This document shows positions 46,015 to 56,590 of a DNA stretch of 64,000 bases, piece by piece. Where the stretch lies: assembly GCA_949592205.1 (NCBI GenBank), contig CATIUR010000004.1:96122337-96186336 (forward strand). The letters run 5' to 3'. Under the pieces are notes generated by a model that was not told the origin of the DNA, searched no databases, and saw only the letters and a program-made list of their open reading frames with translations. This stretch comes from Helichrysum umbraculigerum. Lineage: Eukaryota > Streptophyta > Magnoliopsida > Asterales > Asteraceae. The stretch's first letter is position 1, and each line of letters starts with the position of its first letter. The translations under genes were made by a program, and so were the position numbers.

Positions 46015-48896
46015 TGTAACACCCCCAAATTTGTTTAGCGGAAGCATTTGGTTTAAGTACTGGGGTGTCACAATAATAAGGCATGCATACGTATCAGAGC
46101 TTATGATTACAACAGAACAGTATATATTAAGATGCCAAAAATGTTAATTACAAAGTTTACGATTCATCGAATCGTATAAGTTAAAAGTAGTAAGTTTACA
46201 AAAGTAGATTTCTGAAATATGGCTAAAACATTTCAGTTATACTAAAGAAATCCATATGTTTCCAAAAGTTGGCATCCTAAGCTTCAAGGGTCGCCTAATT
46301 CTCCATGTGTGTTGGCGATCTTACATGCGCAGCTAATTCCCTGAAAAACATAGTAAAAGTCAACAACTAGGTTGAGTGAATTCACAGGTTTTATGTTTAC
46401 AAGTTCAGTTGTGATAAACCACTGTTGTTTATAACGTATCGTTGGGATGTCACCCAAAAGTATAGTTCATGAAATCAATTATGTTCCTAAATAGTTGTTT
46501 GTAGGAATGTTCGTATCCTATTAGTTGTAGGAAAAACAGTATCCTGTGTTCAAGTATGTTTTGTAGGATTATACGTATCCTAATCGTAGATATGTTTCGT
46601 TGGGATATTGCCCAAAAATATAGTTCAAGTTATAGTAGGAATGTAAGTATCCTATTAGTTGTTCGTAGGTGTAACACTCCCCTAAGACCCGTATCTGGAC
46701 CACATACGGCAGTATTACAATCCTAATCGTTTAGTGGGACCATGTCAGTAGGAACCCGGTGCCCATGTCAGAAGGGACTTTCCATCAGTTTAATAACAAT
46801 AGTAGACCCATGTTCGCAGGATCTAGTGCCCATGTCAGAAGGGACTTTTCAATAGTTTGTGCCCATGTCAGAAGGGACTTTTTAGTAGTCTGTTGCCCAT
46901 GTCAGTAGGGACTTCTCAGTAATGTTGCCCATGTCAGTAGGGACTTTTCAATAGTGTAATAACGATAGTAGATCCGTGTTAGTGGGATCTAGTGCCCATG
47001 TCAGTAGGGACTTTTTGTTACCCAGTCCGTTATATAAAGTGTTGCTGGTTATCCTCCAGCGTTCTCAAAACATGTTCATGTGTTTACAGCGTTGGTAGTA
47101 TGAAAGTAATATGTAACACTTCCCCTAAGACCCGAATCTGGACCACGTACGGGCAGTATTACATATTAGATTGAAATCGTCCATTTTGTTTATCAGTTTA
47201 CTAGTTCAAGGTACTCTACTTGTTTGAGTAAGAATGGTATACAATCATGTTTGTATATAAAAGAGTTTGACTATGTTTTCCACCCCTGTTCAAGCAGTTA
47301 AACAGTAAAAGTAGGGGCTGTGAACTCACCTGTTGAGTTAAGTAATCGTGCGAGTGCTAGCAAACCTAAGCCCAAGTACAGTCTGAAATCTCCTAACGTC
47401 CTAAACGTACGAGATTTAATAAGTATGTGGATGTCTAAACTAATCATCCATGCTAGTGTTTGTACAACCAAGTCACGTCCAAATCGTTTGTTTAATGTTT
47501 ATGTTTGTATTTCGTTGTTTGTGAAAATGTATACGACTCGTTGGTGAAAGTTTGAAATCAACATTTCGATAAAACAAGTATGTTTGAATTGTTTGTATGG
47601 TTCGTGTATCGCATAATATGTGAGTATTCGTTGCCGGTTAAGTTCGACACTTAGTGAGAAATTTGTTTGTAAAGTTCCTGTTTTATGCGACACTAAGGGC
47701 GTCACTTGCTTTGGTTATGCGACACTAGGCTAGTGTCGGTATAAGTGGTAATCAGATTGTTATGCGACACTTATGAAGTGTCGGTTAAAATAGTAGTGCG
47801 GCACTTACGAAGTGTCGTGTGTAAGATCAGTGAGTCACTATCGGAGTGTCGGGTATAGTAAAGTTGTAGCGTCACTAGACAAGTGACGGTATATTTTGGG
47901 TTTCATGCGGCACTAAGTGCGACACTTAAGAAGTGTCGGTATACTACGGTTTGAGGCGTCACTAGTAGCGTCACTAGGGTAGTGTCGCTATACTGTTTTC
48001 GGTCCTATGCGACACTATCAGCTGTTCGACGAACAACGAAAAAAAGTCGGATTTTTGGTCGATTTCGGACGTTTTCGGTTGTATAAAACACTAAGACATG
48101 TTATACTAAGTATATTAAACACTAAATAGCAATTATAACTTTGAAATCTAAAGATTTGCGGGATTTGTCGGAAACTTACGAGTGTCGGATTTGAAATCCG
48201 AAAAGGTAGAAGTGTAGATCGGGATGCCGTGGTCGTTTTATTCCAAAGGGGCTATATGATTACTCGAGATTTTGGCGTAGTTTTGGTGATTTTTGTGACT
48301 TTTTGGTGAATGTTTAGAGAGAAGGGAGAGAAAAGAGAAAGAAGAGAGAGAGAAAGATGAAAGAAAATGAAAGAAAAGTGGGAGGTGGAGGTGGTTTTGT
48401 TCCACTTTCTGCCTCCGTGTTTGCGTTCCGTGTTTGTTTACCCGATCGTTAAATGTTATTTTATTTTAACTATTATGTTTTTAATTACATTTCTCATTAT
48501 TTTTAATTAGGATCTTTTTATGAAACCAAATTAATAAATTTTATAAATTTCAAACTTTGTTTTATTTTAATTTTAAAAGTTGACGTTTTGCGTTATAAAT
48601 TGATATGTAAATATTATCGACATAATATTTAATTGTTCAAGACGTTATTTAATAATTTCGTTTTATTAAATAATTTTGTTTACCAAGAGTCGTATATTTT
48701 TTTGTCGCGTCTGTTTTCAATTTGTTCAGTACGTAATTACAACTAATTACGAATACGAAATACTACGCGTATTATCTAGTTGGGCTATGCTAGACTTACC
48801 TCTAAAATGTGTTGTGAATTCACTCAAGTAGGGAATTAGCCTAATAATGCAAGTGATTAATTTAATTAATCGTGTTTAAATTTGCGGGGTGTTACA
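46015..48896 (-). repeat. 5' LTR of the gag-only element
   Basis: It has the same length and order of parts as the 41180 copy and is followed by the second CAGAG (48897-48901). The minus-strand donor-like AACAG|GTGAGTT lies near 47328 and the acceptor-like TTTTTCAG near 46343. Confidence 0.95.
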
Positions 48897-48901
48897 CAGA
48901 G

Positions 48902-49922
48902 CTATTTCCGGGACCTTTGTAGTGCTATATGTTCATGTGGGATGTGAGTTTCAAGAGTTAGTATGACAAATTAACTAATTAAATATTACATGTAAGATGG
49001 TCGTTGTATTTTAGATCCTTTAGTTTTTGACATGATCATTAGTAATTAACGTTTCAGTGTAACATTTGATACAAATTCAGCTCCAAGCTGTGGTATGTTT
49101 TCTACGGTTGGCAATATCCGACACGAAACCGACTTGAAAATAAGCAGGAACCAGGTTCCACCAACCTGCTGTTTTTTTCCGGGCGAGTCGGGTTCGGGTC
49201 ACCCAATGAGTTTTCGGGTCATCCCAACAACCCGAATAAATTCTAATATTAGTTTAAAGTTTGGCTCTTTTCATTATAATGCATTTAAATTCTTAAAATT
49301 TCGAATTAGAAATGTTTGATACCTTTATGTTTTGGTAGAAATTGAATTAACGAGGTTATGGTATGGAATTTAAACGTATGTAATAGGTATCATTAATGGT
49401 TAGCACTTATATTAGAAAAGATTGACACACGTGACACATTTAACCCGAAACTGACAGGCCAACTCGAGAGTGACTCGCCAACTGTTTAACTTGATTAAAA
49501 TGCGTGTTAGTTGGGTCAGATTAAGGTTATCAGGTTTGGTTGGCTTGAAATACTCAACCCGTTTATACAATCAAGTTGTGTTTGGGTTTACTAATTTTAA
49601 CGCGCCAATCCGATCCAACTCGAATTGACACCCCTAATATTTTCCCCTGTTTTGGGGTCTCGTGATCCGTATATATTTATAATTTCCCCATATAAAGAAC
49701 TAGATATATACCATTTGAACCTTTTTTTCGTCTTAAAAAGACCCGTTTCAAAATCTAGTAAAGGCAGTGGAAACCTGCAATTACAAAAAGTCTAGAGACT
49801 GTTTTTTTCTCTTGTAAAAGATTAATATAATGAGAGAAGTCTGTAGGCGGAGGCCACAAGCTATATAAGATATTCGCAAATGACCCAAGTTAGAAAGAGT
49901 CCAAAGTTTCATTTAACCATTC
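48902..49922. other. Intergenic with an unclassified dispersed repeat
   Basis: The sequence at about 49095-49640 is rich in CGGGTC/GACCCG-type words and ends AATTGACACCCCTA. This is the look of a common plant non-autonomous DNA transposon, but no clear ends or duplication were found. No gene is seen. Confidence 0.4.
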
Positions 49923-50130
49923 ATATGGCATTGCATGACTAGCTACATACTACCCAATTTATTTGTTGTGAGGTAATTCAGCCATCATAAGTATTAATCT
50001 TTAGTGCTTCACTATCCATTTGTTGTGTATGCCTATGCATGTGTTTTGAATTAGAAACTCATATGAAACGTAGATGATCATAACATAACTGTCAAGTCTA
50101 TTAATTAGATTGAGCCATTGAGGATGTGAA
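49923..50130 (+). mobile_element. Relic of an Athila 3' region
   Basis: The order GCATTGCATGACT, CCCAATTTATTTGTTGTGAGG, GCTTCACTATCC, TTGTTGTGTATGCC, GAATTAGAAACTC follows the non-coding block of Athila-A (about 3555-3690) and Athila-B (about 15350-15490). Only this piece is present; no LTR is recognised next to it. Confidence 0.65.
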
Positions 50131-50379
50131 CAAATGGGTTAATTAGTAGGCAACATTTTTATAAATTCTTAGGACATGCATCACAATGTGGCTATAAGAT
50201 TGAGTTCTATTTTACAGTTAAAAGCTAAAGTCGGAAAATGGTGATTAATCAAAACATTAATTTATATGCAGTTATAGAAAATGGGATGCCCCTTTTTACA
50301 TCTTCAACTATTTTACTCTCTCTGTTTTAAATCTAAAATACTACTATAGTGCAAAACCAGGTGATATTTTGTTTTCAAA

Positions 50380-50667
50380 CTATGAAATGTGTAATTGGGA
50401 AGTGAGATGGACAAAAGCTTCTTCACGGCAAGGAATTGTAAGTCCTCCCATTGGATGGTTGAACCCGAATTCTTCTTCTGACCTACGTAACAATTCTTGG
50501 AATAATGGTTGGTCCAAGTAGAATAAAGGCACCACAAACCGTTTCCTTTGAATTTCTCCTACATACACAGCCAAATATCCTTTGGGAACATCTCTCTGCT
50601 GCTTGTTGTTAACTTTGATTAGCTGTTTAGCATTTGCAACTAATGATTGGATCCTGAGAACACCCAT
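50380..50667 (-). CDS. SAUR: SAUR-like auxin-responsive protein 2, 95 aa
   Basis: This is an intact intronless SAUR: MGVLRIQSLVANAKQLIK, DVPKGYLAVYVGEIQRKRF, YLDQPLFQELL, EEEFGFNHPMGGLTIPC and FVHLTSQLHIS. It is most like SAUR 3 (55816-56103) and shares with it a long upstream segment, so the two are recent tandem copies. Minus-strand TATA at 50782-50796 and a perfect palindrome at 50847-50864 form the promoter. Confidence 0.96.
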   Translation of the reverse strand: MGVLRIQSLVANAKQLIKVNNKQQRDVPKGYLAVYVGEIQRKRFVVPLFYLDQPLFQELLRRSEEEFGFNHPMGGLTIPCREEAFVHLTSQLHIS

Positions 50668-50781
50668 ATTTTGGAGCGAAAAGAACTTGGATTTCTGTGA
50701 GAATGAAGTGATTGATACAAGTAGTTTGCGGAACTGGGAAATGGATTGTAAGATGTAATTTGATGTAAGTGTCCAGTTTCT

Positions 50782-50864
50782 GGCTTATATTTATAGTCTC
50801 TATAGTTGCAGCTAGCCACCCAAGTGGTTTATTTAAGGGCCTACCTCATGTGAAGCTTCACATG
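50782..50864 (-). promoter_or_regulatory. SAUR 2 promoter: TATA and CATGTGAAGCTTCACATG
   Basis: The 18-bp perfect palindrome holds two CATGTG/CACATG words, the PBE-type E-box known to be bound by PIF factors. It lies 50 bases upstream of the TATA box. The next bases GCTTTGCTCA are shared with SAUR 1 and SAUR 3. Confidence 0.75.
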
Positions 50865-50939
50865 GCTTTGCTCAGTTAGATAGACTCATAATATATTTTT
50901 TTCTTGTCAATCCAATCTATATATTGAAGAACTTGACCT

Positions 50940-51380
50940 ACCTGTTTTCCTGAGGTCATGATCAGGACTAAGGAGCAAAACTTTGGCCCTACATCTGTTT
51001 TTGAATTAGGACTTCAACTGTCCAATTTGGAACATGACCAACTTTTATTTTTTGGTAGGCCAAGTCCATTGTTTCATGCTCAATAATATTAGAACTGATG
51101 GTATTCAGAAGAGTGAAAAAGTATGACTGATTTATATAGTAACAGAGTTAAAATCTAAACATTTAACATACAAGCACATCTGCCAATGTCGATAATTACA
51201 TTAAAGATAGTTTGCAGAGAGGTCATGTTTAAGACTACGCGGCAACGAGGGTAACCTGAACCTACATTCGTTTATTATCATGAAGTCATATGCTGCCCAA
51301 CTTGAGATGGGAATAGATATAAAAAGCCCATTGTTTCTTCTCAAAACCTTTTAGAAAGTGATAGGATTTTTGGTTATATT
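50940..51380. other. Upstream segment shared between SAUR units
   Basis: Ordered blocks (GATCAGGACTAAGGAGCAA, CATCTGTTTTTGAATTAGG, GTCCATTGTTTCATG, AAGACTACGCGGCAACG, GCTGCCCAACTTGAGATGG) recur upstream of SAUR 3 at about 56415-56900 and in part near 57655-57830 and 40975. They mark the repeat unit of the cluster. Confidence 0.75.
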
Positions 51381-51812
51381 TGTTGCACAGACATACTCCA
51401 GAATTCCAGAATCGTTAATCATATCAAACATCATGCATCATGTTATCAATCATCATCAAGAATCAATATCAGGAACAACAAGAACATGGGTCACCCTTTC
51501 GTATATATTAACTTTCTGAATCTGGGTTACATTCAAACTGATACAAATACATGTATATATAGATAACGAACAGGTGCAATCAACAGACACACTGTTTCGT
51601 TATGATCAGTTACAACAAACCGTTGTAACCCTTGACTCCTAACCGCTAACTGCTAACTGCCTTGTTTCTTTGTTTCTTGCACAGCAGGTTTGTTGGCCCA
51701 TGGCCCAAACCAGAAACAATCAAGGCTTTGTTTTGACCCATTTAATACATACAATATTTATACGACCCATTCCTGATTTCTGTTTGGCCCATTTGACATT
51801 ATAAGTCCAACA
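51381..51812 (-). repeat. 3' LTR of the small element
   Basis: 432 bp; a TATATATAG stretch near 51553 may be the TATA region. It is paired with 53133-53564. Confidence 0.93.
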
Positions 51813-51867
51813 TATTCCCCCCTAATGTCAAATGCCAAAACTTCAATCTTCTTGCTCCTTGATTTCT

Positions 51868-52242
51868 TCAAACTTGATCACCATTGTCTTCTAGGATTAC
51901 ACCGAATTGCCTTGCTCTTTGCTTTATTATGTGAAGATTCTCACAAGCTTCTCTTTTGCTTTCTGCCACAACTCCTAGCCCATAACTATTATTCATCCCA
52001 TCAACTTCACGTGGGGTTTCTTCATTGGCTCCGACATAGCCATATTCAACCTTCCCAGTTGTCTCAAACTTAACAGGTTCTTCCTTGAACCGGAGCCTCA
52101 AAGTTGTCCTATAATAGCACTCTACCATATCTATGGTTCTATTATAACAAGCCTTCAATTCTTCCTCATGTTCTTCGGTTAATCCGTTTATAACAGCAAT
52201 CTCCTTCCATTTTTTTCCTCTTTGTAACAAGCCAACACCCAT
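51868..52242 (-). CDS. 124-aa ORF in the body of the small element, unknown
   Basis: An ORF from MGVGLLQRGKKWKEIAV to the end GVILEDNGDQV, with a glutamate/lysine-rich composition and no zinc knuckle, protease or RT motif. The body also has in-frame repeats, such as a 39-base unit twice at about 52540-52620 and a CACAACTTCTTTG unit three times at 52368-52425. It could be a decayed gag-related or captured sequence. I do not recognise it and coding status is doubtful. Confidence 0.3.
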   Translation of the reverse strand: MGVGLLQRGKKWKEIAVINGLTEEHEEELKACYNRTIDMVECYYRTTLRLRFKEEPVKFETTGKVEYGYVGANEETPREVDGMNNSYGLGVVAESKREACENLHIIKQRARQFGVILEDNGDQV

Positions 52243-53132
52243 TTGTTGGTCTTTATCTTTGGCATCACACCTATCATCTTCAACTTGATCATATCACATG
52301 ACCTTTCTTCTTTCTTGTTTTCATTCAATCTATCACAGATTGTCCCTTTTTTTGGTTGCCTCACACAACTTCTTTGCGGTTGCTTCACACAACTTCTTTG
52401 TCGGTTGCCTCACACAACTTCTTCGCATAATGAATCTTGTCTCTCTCTATTCGATTTTTCTGAATCAAATTTGGGTTTCTCTAACCCGTTCTGAAACGAT
52501 TTAATCCCGATTGGTTCTTTTCTTTCTCTTGAAAATGATCTACTCCCGATCAATTTTCTTCTTTTTCTTGAAAACAATCTACTCCCGATCAATTTTCTTC
52601 TTTCTCTTTGCTTTCTCTGATTCGATCTTCTCACAATCGAATCGTGTTTCTCTCTCTGGTTTTCCTTTCCTTCTTCGTAATCGAGTCACTCGATTTCTTG
52701 TTATGATCGATTCACTCGATCTTGTAACAAGTTCTCTGGTTATTGTTTATCACAAACAAACAATCCTCTTGCCTTCTTCTTCCTTGTTGTTGTTTTCTTC
52801 ATGGCCATTCGGTTCTACTTCTTTTCGAATCCACAAGAACACACTTTGCGTTTTTCTTTCTTTCTACATAACGAACAGCCTTTGTATTCTTCTGTGTTGC
52901 GTTTTTTCATATCACAAATCTGCAGCGTCTCCATCTATTATTCTCTTTCTCTTTGTAACCTAATCACTCGATTTCTTTGCTTGTTACAATCGACTCTCTC
53001 AATCTTTGATCTTCTTCGATCACCTTCTCTTCAATCTCCATGGCTGCCCTCTTACTTTTTGTGATATTCAACGCAATGATTGATCCTTGTAACATGATTC
53101 ATTCGTTGTTTGATTCCTCACTCTGATACCAC

Positions 53133-53564
53133 TGTTGCACAGGCATACTCCACAATTCCAGAATCGTTAATCATATCAAACATCATGCATCATGTTATCA
53201 ATCATCATCAAGAATCAATATCAGGAACAACAAGAACATGGGTCACCCTTTCGTATATATTAACTTTTTGAATCTGGGTTACATTCAAACTGATACAAAT
53301 ACATGTATATATAGATAACGAACATGTGCAATCAACAGACACACTGTTTCGTTATGATCAGTTACAACAAACCGTTGTAACCCTTGACTCCTAACCGCTA
53401 ACTGCTAACTGCCTTGTTTCTTTGTTTCCTGCGCAGCAGGTTTGTTGGCCCATGGCCCAAACCAGAAACAATCAAGGCTTTGTTTTGACCCATTTAATAC
53501 ATACAATATTTATACGACCCATTCTTGATTTCTGTTTGGCCCATTTGACATTATAAGTCCAACA
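53133..53564 (-). repeat. 5' LTR of the small element
   Basis: 432 bp; the primer site TGGTATCAGAGTGAGG (minus strand) lies directly inside it at about 53117-53132. Confidence 0.93.
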
Positions 53565-53569
53565 ATATT

Positions 53570-54246
53570 TTGACTTCACTTAATGCTAAAAGTTTTCTGT
53601 GTCACTTGCATTGCCCATACCTAAGGGATGGAGGCATGGAGCCATTTTAAGTTCTTTAATTCATACTTGTAACCAAATGTTGGGAAACGAGTCCCAAGAG
53701 CACAATAACTTCAACCTGGGCATATATAATAACAGATGTTCACGTTTCAATAGAATAACCAATAACTAAATTTGGTTGAAGTTGGTGGAAAATGTTATCA
53801 TCTCAGAGATAATTGCAAGATCGTTGACTTGTCGACAATACAAAAGATGTGATCCTTATGCAGAGCAGATCGCCATAACTAGCGGATAAAATGGGCTTAA
53901 CTTATGATTCTACACATCTACCAGGTTAGAAGTCCTTCCTTTAGGGATTCAAATTCAGCTTTTTGTAAGAAGAATGTTTTAATTTATAGGAGTGACTTGA
54001 AGTTTTTGAGATGAGAAAAAGATTATTAAACCCGGGTCAATATTTAAAACTTTGAAACTCATGAGACTTTGGGTTGAATTACTGCAATAATTTGAACATA
54101 TTGGAGTGTTGTGTCATGATCTCTCATATGTTGATTTGGTAATGACAAAGCCTTGATAACATCTAACTTAAAACTGAGTATGCTTACATACCTATTAGGG
54201 TTAAAGTCATAGATTGTTAACGTACTTTCAATGTTGTTTCAATATA
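53570..54246. other. Intergenic, remainder of the SAUR 2 upstream unit
   Basis: The segment GGGATGGAGGCATGGAGCC near 53625 recurs at about 56990, upstream of SAUR 3, so the duplicated unit continues here. No gene is seen. Confidence 0.6.
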
Positions 54247-54683
54247 GGTAACGAACTAATTTTATTACCAATGAATGTAATGTACTTTGTAAAAGTATTT
54301 CGATGTAGGTAATATGGTTAATAAGTAGATTACCAATATTGGAACACATATGTGGGGTACATTGCTAATATATACTCCCTCCATCCCAAAATAATTGTTC
54401 CGTTTTGACCTTTGATGTCTTTCTTTTTCAACTTTAACTTTAAATATTTTTGTTTGTATTAATATAATATTTGATGTAAAATATATGAATGGATTGGGTT
54501 TTACATGTATTTTCATTGGTATAATTTTCATAAAATATTATATAATACAAACAAAAATATTTAAGGTCAACGTTGAAAAAGAAGACTTTAAAAAGTCAAA
54601 ACATGACAATTATTTTGAGATGGAGGGAGTAACACTTATTACCGGTACATTATCTACATTGGTAATAAAACTAATTCATTACC
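54247..54683. mobile_element. Foldback MITE-like element hosting a Stowaway
   Basis: The 39-bp ends (54247-54285 and 54645-54683) are inverted copies with about five mismatches: GGTAACGAACTAATTTTATT at left and GGTAATAAAACTAATTCATT within the right end. The Stowaway at 54375-54629 lies inside. No clear target duplication was found. Confidence 0.6.
54375..54629. mobile_element. Stowaway (Tc1/mariner) MITE, 255 bp
   Basis: It starts CTCCCTCCATCCCAAAATAA and ends, inverted, TTATTTTGAGATGGAGGGAG, with TA on both sides (54373-54374 and 54630-54631). These are the hallmark ends of Stowaway elements. There is no coding capacity. Confidence 0.92.
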
Positions 54684-54689
54684 AACATT

Positions 54690-54965
54690 CACTACTACAC
54701 AAACACAAATGGCACACGGTTAAAAACATCAATGGACCATGAAAAACGGGAGGTGGGCTATTGGGGGAGAAGTTTATTTGCAAAACAAAAGGACCACGGT
54801 CAGAAAATTCGTGATCTAATAACCACACGGACCACGGTTAATAATTTTAAACTGTATTCAAGAACATTGCCCAGCTAAACTAACTGATCGCGGTTCCTTT
54901 GTGAGAACCGTGGTCCTGCTTAAATTTTTTGATAAAAAATAAAATGTGACTGGACAACGGTTCTC
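54690..54965 (+). mobile_element. Possible CACTA-type transposon end
   Basis: CACTACTACACAAACACAAA resembles a CACTA terminus. It is followed by repeated GGACCACGGT and ACCGTGGTCC words (about 54745-54920), as in CACTA subterminal repeats. No matching opposite end was found, so it may be a fragment. Confidence 0.4.
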
Positions 54966-55815
54966 TTTTGGATGCACTTTTTCACACTGGTTTCTTAGAG
55001 AGCGAATAAGAGAAACCCTAAAACGTAAACGGGCCTTATCTAAACAAGCCTAAAAAGGGTTGTGCTTCTATTAAGCTAACATTAACTTACATTAAAGGAT
55101 GTTGTATTTTAGTTTCTTGAATTCTGGACTCTGCATAAGCAATTCAGTCGACTGATTAAAACCTTATCTCAATTAGTAAATAATCATATCAACATATTTG
55201 ATACACTATTATCACTAAATTAAATTAGAATATGTAGGTTTTAATACAAGCTTTTACTTACTTATTTTTTGTTTTTATTATTTATATATTTTTTCATAAA
55301 AGTTAACTAAGTATATGTCATTATCACACCGTTGCAAAGTTGAAGGAATAATCTTGTCGAATTATGTTTCTCATGTCACTTCATGAGTGTTGAAGTTCTC
55401 TTATTACTTTCTGTAAATGTGTTGGTTTTGCCTTTTGTTAAATCTTGAAGTTGGTTACTACATGGCGAATTAAGCTGTGTTGTATTTTCCCCTGTTTTGG
55501 GGTGTGTTCATGTTGGACCTTGCAGAGCTTCGTTATTTTAATGTATATTTAATCTCGACATCACAAGAAATTACTCAATCATTGTGGTATCATCTGCCTA
55601 GTTCTATATAACCCGATGAGGCAATAATAGTCATTTCTATAACATATCAGAAAATGGTGAATTGGAAGATATGTACATCAACACATTAATTCATATGCAA
55701 TTATATAAAATGGGAACGCCCCTTTTTACAACATCACCTATCGTACTGATCTCTATATATGAGCGATCTAAAGCTAAAGTTCTAATACAAAACTGCTCAA
55801 TTCTTTGTCATCAAA
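54966..55815. other. Intergenic, downstream of SAUR 3
   Basis: AT-rich sequence with no gene or repeat I can name. The last ~200 bases resemble the stretch downstream of SAUR 2 (near 50210-50380). Confidence 0.5.
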
Positions 55816-56103
55816 CTATGAAATGTGTAATTGGTTGGTGAGATGGACAAAAGCTGCTTCATGGCAAGGGATTGTAAGTCCTCCCATTGGATGGTTGAAC
55901 CCGAATTCTTCTTCCGACCTACGTAACAAATCTTGGAACAATGGTTGGTCCAAGTAAGATAATGGAACCACAAACCGTTTCCTTTGAATTTCTCCTACAT
56001 ACACAGCCAAATATCCTTTGGGAACATCTCGCTGCTGCTTGTTGTTCAGTTTGATTAGTTGTTTAGCATTTGCAACTAATGATTGGAACCTGAGAGCACC
56101 CAT
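55816..56103 (-). CDS. SAUR: SAUR-like auxin-responsive protein 3, 95 aa
   Basis: Intact and intronless: MGALRFQSLVANAKQLIK, DVPKGYLAVYVGEIQRKRF, YLDQPLFQDLL, EEEFGFNHPMGGLTIPC and FVHLTNQLHIS. It differs from SAUR 2 at few residues. The promoter has a minus-strand TATA at 56214-56228 and the same perfect palindrome at 56301-56318. Confidence 0.96.
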   Translation of the reverse strand: MGALRFQSLVANAKQLIKLNNKQQRDVPKGYLAVYVGEIQRKRFVVPLSYLDQPLFQDLLRRSEEEFGFNHPMGGLTIPCHEAAFVHLTNQLHIS

Positions 56104-56213
56104 ATTTGGAGCGAAAAGAAGAGTGTTTTATGTGAGAATGAAGTGATTGATATGAATACTTTGCAGAACTGGGAATTGGATTGTAAGATGTTTGATGTAG
56201 GTATCAAGTTTCA

Positions 56214-56318
56214 GCCTTATATTTATAGTCTCTACAGTTGCATCTAGCCACCAAAATGGGAAATGCTAAAATACAGATGGTTCCTAAGATGGGCCTACCT
56301 CATGTGAAGCTTCACATG
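56214..56318 (-). promoter_or_regulatory. SAUR 3 promoter: TATA and CATGTGAAGCTTCACATG
   Basis: The same two elements occur as in SAUR 2, with 72 bases between TATA and palindrome, followed by GGCTTTGCTCAG. Confidence 0.75.
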
Positions 56319-56570
56319 GCTTTGCTCAGATTGGTATATTCGGCATATATATATACTTTTTTTCTTTAATTCAATCCATATATGGTAGAACTTGACCTAC
56401 TTGTTTATATGACATCATGATCTAATTAAGGAGCAACATTTAAGCCCTGCATCTGTTTTTGAATTAGGTTTTCAGCTGTCCAATTTGGAATGTCACCATT
56501 ATTTGTATATTTATTTGAAATGTGACTGCAATATAGTCCATTGTTGTATTTAGAAGGCTGCATTCAATTC

Positions 56571-56590
56571 TATATATATATATATATATA
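56571..56590. repeat. TA microsatellite
   Basis: Ten TA units lie in the SAUR 3 upstream segment; SAUR 2's copy of the segment lacks them. Confidence 0.9.

Larger units (their letters stand above)
41180..48896 (-). mobile_element. Gag-only Gypsy element (TR-GAG type), intact ends, young
   Basis: Two LTRs of exactly 2882 bp (41180-44061 and 46015-48896) flank a 1953-bp body, all read on the minus strand. The body has a tRNA-Met-type primer site, one gag ORF and a polypurine tract, but no protease, RT, RNase H or integrase. I found about nine differences between the LTRs by eye, pointing to recent insertion. The lineage looks Tekay/Del-like from LTR length, primer site and gag motifs. It separates SAUR 1 from SAUR 2. 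Confidence 0.95.
51381..53564 (-). mobile_element. Small non-autonomous Copia-type LTR element, duplication ATATT
   Basis: Two LTRs of 432 bp (51381-51812 and 53133-53564) are flanked by ATATT (51376-51380 and 53565-53569). On the minus strand the LTR starts TGTTGGACTT and ends GTGCAACA. TGGTATCAGAGTGAGG follows as primer site, and AGGGGGGAATA is the polypurine tract. The 1320-bp body has no gag or pol motif. I count roughly eight LTR differences by eye. It split the SAUR 2 upstream region. Confidence 0.93.

Noticed and set aside
52511..52963. 150-codon plus-strand ORF in the small Copia-type element
   Set aside because: It is phenylalanine- and serine-rich translation of CT-rich sequence with repeats, against the element's own direction.
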